Shown piece by piece: positions 6,096 through 8,553 of a stretch of DNA of 8,553 nucleotides. Origin of the DNA: an uncultured Collinsella sp. Lineage in GTDB: Bacteria > Actinomycetota > Coriobacteriia > Coriobacteriales > Coriobacteriaceae. Within the stretch, counting starts at the first letter, position 1; each line of letters begins with the position of its first letter. The notes under the pieces are model-generated. The model made no database searches. It saw only the letters and a list, made by a program, of their open reading frames with translations, and was not told the DNA's origin. The DNA is taken from positions 1 to 8,553 of the forward strand of contig CAAENO010000044.1 of the NCBI GenBank assembly GCA_900757385.1. The letters run 5' to 3'. The position numbers and the translations under genes were made by a program.

Positions 6096-6229
6096 GGAGC
6101 CCCGGGGAGGGCAAATATATAAGGTCGATCGCGAGTTCCGCACGAGCCGGAGAGCACTTAATGTGCTCTCCGTGCGAGTCAGGACTGTCCGAGCAGGCGA
6201 CCTTATATATTTGCCCTCCCCGGGGCTCC
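6096..6229. repeat. Long perfect inverted repeat (32-bp arms) with nested hairpin
   Basis: The arms 6096-6127 and 6198-6229 are perfectly complementary over 32 bases (left arm begins GGAGCCCCGGGGAGGG and ends ATATATAAGGTCG), and a G-U pair (6095/6230) can add one more. The 70-base spacer (6128-6197) contains a second perfect 10-bp hairpin (6148-6157 with 6163-6172). The element starts 17 bases after the PFL-family stop and has no T-run at either end, so it is not an ordinary terminator. In RNA it would form a very stable double-stranded stem; in DNA it could extrude as a cruciform. No target-site duplication flanks it and no transposase is near, so a MITE identity is unproven. Other possibilities are a genome-wide palindromic repeat, an RNase III-processed 3' end, or a small RNA. 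Confidence 0.92.
6148..6172. repeat. Perfect 10-bp hairpin at the centre of the inverted-repeat element
   Basis: CGGAGAGCAC (6148-6157) and GTGCTCTCCG (6163-6172) are perfect complements around TTAAT. An outer CGCA/TGCG pair (6139-6142 with 6173-6176) may extend it across a 5-base bulge. No T-run follows on either strand. It forms the tip of the structure made by the 32-bp arms. Confidence 0.85.
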
Positions 6230-6246
6230 TCGCCAGTCCCCCTCAG

Positions 6247-7611
6247 CTAGTTCTTCAGCGAGTTCAGTGGTGCCGGGAAGCGTCCACCGCGGTGGGCAAG
6301 CACAGTGCCGGCGTTGGGGTTCACCGGCATGATGGGTGCACGGCCAAACAGGCCGCCGTACTCGACGCAGTCGCCCACGCCCTTGCCGATAGCAGGAATC
6401 ACGCGGACGGCCGTGGTCTTGTTGTTGATGACGCCGATGGCCATCTCGTCGGCGATGATGCCGGCGATGGTCTCGACCGGGGTGTCGCCGGGGATGGCGA
6501 TCATGTCCAGGCCAACGGAGCACACGCAGGTCATGGCCTCGAGCTTCTCGAGCGAAAGCGCGCCGGCTTCGACGGCGGCGATCATGCCGGCGTCCTCTGA
6601 CACGGGGATGAAAGCGCCCGAGAGACCGCCCACGCTGGAGCTGGCCATGACGCCGCCCTTCTTGACGGCATCGTTGAGCATGGCGAGCGCGCAGGTCGTG
6701 CCGGGGCCACCGCAGGTGCCCACGCCGATGATTTCGAGGATGCGCGCGACGGAGTCGCCAATGGCAGGCGTGGGAGCCAGCGACAGGTCGACAATGCCTT
6801 TCTCGACACCCAGACGATGGGCGGCCTCGCGGCTCATGAGCTCGCCGGCACGGGTGATCTTAAAGGCGGTCTGCTTAATCTTTTCGGCGACTTCCATCAT
6901 CGATGCGGAATCGGGCAGCGTCTCCAGGGCTGCGGCCATAACGCCGGGGCCCGAGACGCCTACGTTGATGACGGCGTCGGCCTCGCCACCGCCGTGGACG
7001 GCGCCCGCCATAAACGGGGAGTCCTCGACCATGTTAGCAAAGCAGACAAACTTGGAAGCGCCGACGGAATCCTGGTCGGCCGTGAGTTTAGCGGCATCGA
7101 TGATGGTCTGGGCGGCCATAAGCACGGCGTCCATATTGATGCCGGCGCGCAGGCTGGCGACGTTGACGCTGGAGCAGACGCGGCTCGTGGTGGCGAGCGC
7201 CTGGGGGATGGACTGGATGACGCGGCGGTCGGCGTCGCCGATGCCCTTCTGGACGAGTGCGGAGAAGCCGCCCAGGTAATCGATGCCGAGCGTCTCGGCC
7301 GCGCGGTCGAGGGCATGCGCGATGGGGGTGAGGTCCTCATCCTTGCAGCACGCGGCGATCTGCGCCACCGGGGTGACGGAAACGCGCTTGTTGACGATGG
7401 GGATACCGTACTCGCGCTCGAGGTTCTCGGCGGTCTCGACCAGATGCTCAGCCGTGTGCGTCACGTGGTCGTAGATCTTCGTGCACATGCGGTCGAGGTT
7501 CTCGTCACCGCAACCCATGAGCGAAACACCCATGGTGATGGTCCTGATGTCGAGGTTCTGTTCCTCAACCATGCCGCGGGTTTCCGCGATTTCTGCGGGC
7601 GTGATCGCCAT
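6247..7611 (-). CDS. PFL family protein (DUF711 / UPF0210)
   Basis: The 454-residue protein belongs to the DUF711/UPF0210 family, whose biochemical role is not established. The fold of the family is related to pyruvate formate-lyase, hence the name, but I see no glycyl-radical motif near the C-terminus. Recognisable family blocks are ITMGVSLMGC (25-34), the start of the core around VNKRVSVTP (73-81), AVHGGGEADAVINVGVSGPG (204-223), and GTCGGPGTTCALAMLNDAVK (298-317) followed by SSSVGGLSGAFIPVSED. The length fits the usual ~450. ATG 7611 is chosen because TAGGAG lies seven bases upstream. An ATG 19 codons further up (7668) lies inside a hairpin and lacks a ribosome site. In Firmicutes the family is usually paired with a small ACT-domain gene. 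None is present on either side here. Upstream, 108 bases away in the same direction, is the corrinoid protein. The stop is followed by the long inverted repeat. Confidence 0.92.
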   Translation of the reverse strand: MAITPAEIAETRGMVEEQNLDIRTITMGVSLMGCGDENLDRMCTKIYDHVTHTAEHLVETAENLEREYGIPIVNKRVSVTPVAQIAACCKDEDLTPIAHALDRAAETLGIDYLGGFSALVQKGIGDADRRVIQSIPQALATTSRVCSSVNVASLRAGINMDAVLMAAQTIIDAAKLTADQDSVGASKFVCFANMVEDSPFMAGAVHGGGEADAVINVGVSGPGVMAAALETLPDSASMMEVAEKIKQTAFKITRAGELMSREAAHRLGVEKGIVDLSLAPTPAIGDSVARILEIIGVGTCGGPGTTCALAMLNDAVKKGGVMASSSVGGLSGAFIPVSEDAGMIAAVEAGALSLEKLEAMTCVCSVGLDMIAIPGDTPVETIAGIIADEMAIGVINNKTTAVRVIPAIGKGVGDCVEYGGLFGRAPIMPVNPNAGTVLAHRGGRFPAPLNSLKN

Positions 7612-7656
7612 CCTTGCGCTCCTATCTGCCAAAACGAGCATAGTCTTTTCTATTCT

Positions 7657-7694
7657 AACGTGCCGCACGTGCCAAGTGGCGCATGCGGCACGTT
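7657..7694 (-). other. Hairpin between the corrinoid gene and the PFL-family gene
   Basis: The arms 7657-7667 (AACGTGCCGCA) and 7684-7694 (TGCGGCACGTT) are perfect complements of 11 bp, and after one mismatch five more pairs can form inside. On the minus strand it is followed by AGAATAG, not a T-run, so intrinsic termination should be weak. On the plus strand only four T follow. It may be a partial terminator, a processing site, or a stabiliser that sets the ratio of the two genes. Confidence 0.75.
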
Positions 7695-7719
7695 TTGGTG
7701 CTCGGTTGTTTCCGTTGTG

Positions 7720-8553
7720 TTACTTCCCAAAGACCTCTTCGGCGATACGAGCGCTCTCGGCGGCGTCCTTGGCGTAGTAGTCCGCACCGATCTGCTTGGC
7801 GTATTCGGGGGTGAGTACGGCGCCGCCCACGATGATCTTGACGCCCGGAACCTCGGCATGGAGCAACTTGATGGTCTCTTCCATGGCGACGACGGTGGTA
7901 GTCATAAGCGCCGAGAGGCCAACGAGCTTGATGTCGCGCTCCTGTACAGTCTTGAGCACCTCTTGCGGGTCGACGTCGCGGCCTAGGTCAAAGACGGTAT
8001 AGCCGTAGTTATCGAGCAGCATCTTGACGATGTTCTTACCGATGTCGTGGATGTCGCCCTTGACGGTGGCCACGCAGATTTTGCCCTTGTCGGCAATCTC
8101 GCCGGCGGGCATCAGGCGCTTGATGGTGTCGAAGCCCACGCGCGCGGCCTCGGCCGAGGCCATGAGCTGCGGCAAGAAGAACTTACCCTGGTCAAAGAGG
8201 ACGCCAACCTCGTCGAGGGCGGGGATAAAGTGATTGTTGATGAGGTCCATGGCGTCGTGGTCTGCCAGCAGGCGCTCGGTCTCGGCAGCGATCTCGCCTT
8301 TGCGGCCCGAGACGACCATGCGACGAATCGGGTCGTCGTTGCCGTCGGTGCCGGCGGTGCCAGCAGCGGGCACGGTGTCGGTCGATGCGGCCTGAGCTGC
8401 TGCCGGGTTTGCGGCAATCTTGTACGGATCGGTCCAGCCGGCGTAGCGCTCGATGTATCCGGTCGAGCCCTCGTCCTCAACGCTCAGGACGCGATAGCTG
8501 TAGACGGTATCCATAAAGCGCTTGGAGCCCGGGTTCATGATGGGGGCGTCCAG
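7720..8553 (-). CDS. metH: Methionine-synthase-like corrinoid protein, C-terminal part (pterin-domain end plus B12-binding domains)
   Basis: This is the 3' end of a gene whose frame stays open to the right edge (277 residues visible, beginning LDAPIMNPGSKRF). The first ~35 visible residues look like the end of a pterin-binding (methyltetrahydrofolate) TIM barrel. A low-complexity Ala/Thr/Gly linker follows (bases 8341-8409), then the four-helix B12 cap (about 8331-8095) and the Rossmann B12-binding domain (about 8085-7723). The latter has GDIHDIG, whose His (codon 8047-8049) is the lower axial cobalt ligand, GLSAL with the conserved Ser (7912-7914), and IIVGGAV. The protein stops right after this domain (EEVFGK), so it lacks the C-terminal SAM reactivation domain of E. 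coli MetH. The expected role is methyl transfer from methyltetrahydrofolate via cobalamin to homocysteine. The homocysteine domain would lie off the right edge and is not seen. A smaller MtaC-type corrinoid protein is unlikely, because the pterin-barrel sequence runs in. Confidence 0.88.
   Translation of the reverse strand: MDAPIMNPGSKRFMDTVYSYRVLSVEDEGSTGYIERYAGWTDPYKIAANPAAAQAASTDTVPAAGTAGTDGNDDPIRRMVVSGRKGEIAAETERLLADHDAMDLINNHFIPALDEVGVLFDQGKFFLPQLMASAEAARVGFDTIKRLMPAGEIADKGKICVATVKGDIHDIGKNIVKMLLDNYGYTVFDLGRDVDPQEVLKTVQERDIKLVGLSALMTTTVVAMEETIKLLHAEVPGVKIIVGGAVLTPEYAKQIGADYYAKDAAESARIAEEVFGK

Noticed and set aside
6096..6229. CRISPR repeat pair or retron RNA
   Set aside because: The repeats are inverted, not direct, and there is only one pair. 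No cas or reverse-transcriptase gene is present.
6096..6229. MITE with target-site duplication
   Set aside because: The bases flanking the arms (…GTGCG and TCGCC…) show no direct duplication, and no transposase is in the window. The MITE idea stays open but unproven.
5982..6246. tRNA gene or cobalamin/SAM/preQ1 riboswitch before the methyltransferase
   Set aside because: No T-loop GTTCGA-type sequence or riboswitch core motif was found in this stretch on either strand.
6305..7279. Plus-strand frame of 324 codons opposite the DUF711 gene
   Set aside because: Its Ser/Ala/Pro/Thr-rich composition and antisense position mark it as a shadow of the real minus-strand gene.
7612..7668. 19-residue N-terminal extension of the DUF711 protein
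   Set aside because: The start would sit inside the 7657-7694 hairpin without a ribosome site, while TAGGAG precedes ATG 7611 and the shorter length fits the family.
6817..7986. Long plus-strand open frame (389 codons) opposite the DUF711 and corrinoid genes
   Set aside because: It is antisense to two recognised protein families, its composition (Gly/Asp/Val/Ala-rich) is that of a GC-rich shadow frame, and it has no Shine-Dalgarno site.

Overview
The window (8553 bases, GC-rich at roughly 60%) looks like a chromosomal segment of a high-GC anaerobic gut actinobacterium of the class Coriobacteriia, most likely Collinsella or a close relative. The grounds are the GC-rich codon use, the strong Shine-Dalgarno sites, and the combination of a ~1000-residue NTPase/BTAD regulator, a PFL-family (DUF711) protein and a B12-dependent methionine-synthase-like protein. 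The genus is inferred, not proven. No phage, plasmid, CRISPR or transposase gene is visible.

Layout, left to right. The edge (1-66) holds an ambiguous gene fragment. A 270-base leader with several hairpins follows, then nagB (339-1067, +), closed by a clear intrinsic terminator. A gene-free stretch of about 385 bases with short repeats leads to a 999-residue regulator (1516-4515, +) carrying an N-terminal P-loop NTPase and a C-terminal SARP-like winged helix plus BTAD domain. From there to the right edge all genes are on the minus strand: yhbY (4585-4884), a class I SAM-dependent methyltransferase of unknown substrate (5043-5930), a PFL-family DUF711 protein (6247-7611) and the C-terminal part of a corrinoid methionine-synthase-like protein (7720 to beyond the right edge).

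How the parts relate. NagB feeds amino-sugar carbon and nitrogen into glycolysis. The regulator stands alone between terminators, and its targets are unknown. A hairpin at 4519-4547 separates it from the convergent yhbY and has its U-tract on the minus strand. The methyltransferase and yhbY can be one transcript, since no strong terminator lies between them. The corrinoid protein and the PFL-family gene are 108 bases apart in the same direction, with a hairpin between them.

The most unusual features are non-coding. First, a perfect 32-bp inverted repeat (6096-6127 / 6198-6229) encloses a 70-base spacer with its own perfect 10-bp hairpin, just after the PFL-family gene. Second, a full intrinsic terminator (5950-5981, minus) ends only six bases before the Shine-Dalgarno of the methyltransferase, so that gene probably depends on read-through (attenuation). 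Third, the nagB leader contains three segments that can form mutually exclusive hairpins. I found no complete new protein system. The strongest candidates for something undescribed are the inverted-repeat element and the methyltransferase leader.
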